Shown one piece after another: positions 21,403 to 22,555 of a stretch of 22,555 bases of DNA. A program made the position numbers and the translations under genes. Numbering within the stretch: position 1 is the first letter of the stretch; the number at the start of each line of letters is the position of its first letter. This stretch comes from Nanobdellota archaeon (GTDB lineage Archaea; Nanobdellota; Nanobdellia; Pacearchaeales; GW2011-AR1), in contig JAKLIN010000010.1 of NCBI GenBank assembly GCA_022709585.1, forward strand, positions 1-22,555. Reading direction: 5' to 3'. Under the pieces are notes generated by a model. The model was not told the DNA's origin. It saw only the letters and a program-made list of their open reading frames with translations, and searched no databases.

Positions 21403-22555
21403 ATGGAACAGAAAGAAGAAAAGAAAAAAATAGAAGTTAAATACAACCTTAGTAAGTACTGGGAAATTGTAAAAAAGTACAAATGGCAAGTCGCATTTCT
21501 TTTATTTGTTATTTCTCTTGGAGAATTAGTTAAAATTGCTGAGAAGTTTTTGTTTAAAGCAGTTGTTGATTACGGAACTGATTTTTCTTCCGGAAAAATT
21601 TTAGTGGAAAATTTTAAAGTTATCTTATTAACTATCGGAGGAATTTTTATTTTAACTCATACTATAAGAACAATTTGTAGCTGGTGGGCGCAAAGATTAA
21701 TTGCGAGAACAGAGGCGGATACGATTTCAGATTTAAAACTGAAATATTTCAATCATATAATCTCTCTTTCGCATGGGTTTTTCACCACCCACAAAACAGG
21801 AAGTTTGATTTCAAGGCTTACTCGTGGAGCAAATGCAATGGAAAGGCTTTCAGATGTTTTCATCTTTAATGTAATTCCTTTGCTAATTCAATTCGTATTA
21901 ACTTTTGCTTCAATTGTTTATTTTGACAGTTTGTCTGCAACGATTACTGTAATAACTGTTATTCTTTTTGTTGCTTGGAGCGTATTCATACAAAAAAAGC
22001 AAGAGCCAATTTATGTTTTTGCAAATAAAGCAGAAGATGCTGAAAAAGGGAATATCTCAGACATATTCACTAATGTAGAATCTGTGAAATACTTCGGAAA
22101 AGAGAATTTCATAAAAAAGAAATTTAATAGACTTGTTGACACAACTCGAGAAGCTCTTTTCAAAACGTGGGATTTTTATAAGATAATGGAAACAGGGCAA
22201 GTTGCCATACTGGGATTAGGAACTTTGTTCTTAATGTTCTTTTCTTTGAGAAAATTGATTGCAGGAGAAATAACCCTCGGTTCTGTTAGTTTCATCTACA
22301 CTGCATTTATCGGATTAACTGGGCCATTGTTCGGATTTGTTTATGGAATTAGGGGATTTTATAGAAGCATGGCAGATTTCCAAGAATTGTTTGCTTATGG
22401 CAAAATCACTCAAGAAGTTAAAGATGCTCCAAATGCAAGTGAATGCAAAATTCAAAAAGGAGAAATTGAATTTGATAATCTAACTTTTGATTATGGCAGC
22501 AGAAAAATTTTCAAAAACTTTTATTTGAATATAAAAGAAAATCAAAGAGTTGCCT
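21403..22555 (+). CDS. ABC exporter, fused type, N-terminal 384 residues (runs off right edge)
   Basis: The frame is open from ATG 21403 to the window end. Residues 1-20 are charged, then a type 1 ABC exporter membrane domain spans about 28-325 with six helices; visible cues are FFTTHKTGSLISRLTRGANA (coupling and intracellular loop), FANKAEDAEKGNISDIFTNV and VESVKYFGKE. The nucleotide-binding domain begins at about 350 (KIQKGEIEFDNLTFDYGSRK) and is cut before Walker A. YFGKE after VESVK resembles the Atm1/ABCB6-7 group, which exports sulfur- or glutathione-linked compounds in mitochondria, but MsbA-like or multidrug exporters are equally possible. The truncation is the window edge, not damage. 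No good TATA box is visible at the usual spacing. Confidence 0.88.
   Translation, partial: MEQKEEKKKIEVKYNLSKYWEIVKKYKWQVAFLLFVISLGELVKIAEKFLFKAVVDYGTDFSSGKILVENFKVILLTIGGIFILTHTIRTICSWWAQRLIARTEADTISDLKLKYFNHIISLSHGFFTTHKTGSLISRLTRGANAMERLSDVFIFNVIPLLIQFVLTFASIVYFDSLSATITVITVILFVAWSVFIQKKQEPIYVFANKAEDAEKGNISDIFTNVESVKYFGKENFIKKKFNRLVDTTREALFKTWDFYKIMETGQVAILGLGTLFLMFFSLRKLIAGEITLGSVSFIYTAFIGLTGPLFGFVYGIRGFYRSMADFQELFAYGKITQEVKDAPNASECKIQKGEIEFDNLTFDYGSRKIFKNFYLNIKENQRVA

Noticed and set aside
1..22555. CRISPR arrays, transposons, integrase/att sites, restriction-modification or phage genes
   Set aside because: No periodic direct repeats, terminal inverted repeats with transposase, or matching gene families are seen on either strand.
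21403..22555. Truncated ABC transporter pseudogene
   Set aside because: The frame is intact to the last base and simply leaves the window before Walker A.

Overview
The window reads as chromosome of an AT-rich archaeon, most likely a small-genome DPANN lineage of the Pacearchaeota/Woesearchaeota kind. The evidence is an archaeal NAC and Sec61-beta pair, a DUF357 protein, an archaeal-type UMP kinase, a tRNA-Glu whose intron is bounded by a bulge-helix-bulge, tRNAs without encoded CCA, and AT-rich TATA boxes 20-24 nt before start codons with almost no Shine-Dalgarno sites. The lineage is inferred from gene style; there is no rRNA here to confirm it.

Layout. 1-5559: translation and protein targeting (valS, running off the left edge; a 54-residue Sec61-beta; NAC; an unknown helical protein; a MinD-type ATPase; a separately encoded tRNA-binding subunit and a bacterial-looking MetRS). 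5560-7067: three small unknown proteins, two of them membrane proteins, around tRNA-Thr(GGT). 7077-11796: a minus-strand run reading ppsA, a coiled-coil Lys/Pro-rich protein, a protein with a possible secretion-ATPase N-terminal domain, DUF357 and pyrH. 11883-13305: three envelope proteins (an exported small protein, LemA, a Cys-rich anchored protein). 13315-14631: tRNA-Glu(CTC) with a 116-nt intron, tRNA-Gln(CTG), a zinc-ribbon/Hsp20-like protein and tRNA-Ile(GAT). 14717-18784: a MacB/LolD-type exporter (one ATPase and two FtsX-like permeases in an overlapping operon) converging on a secreted, membrane-anchored beta-rich protein. 18883-22555: a dyad element, a histone H1-like Lys/Ala-rich protein, a Na/Pi-cotransporter-like protein, a HAD phosphatase and the membrane half of an Atm1/MsbA-type ABC exporter cut by the right edge.

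Most of this is core and envelope housekeeping. I see no CRISPR array, transposase, phage gene, restriction system or toxin module. The points most worth following are the structured tRNA-Glu intron, the near-constant TATA-to-ATG spacing that implies leaderless mRNAs and fixes several starts, the overlapping pair at 8110-9451, the bacterial-type MetRS with an HIGG signature, and the zinc-ribbon/Hsp20-like fusion.
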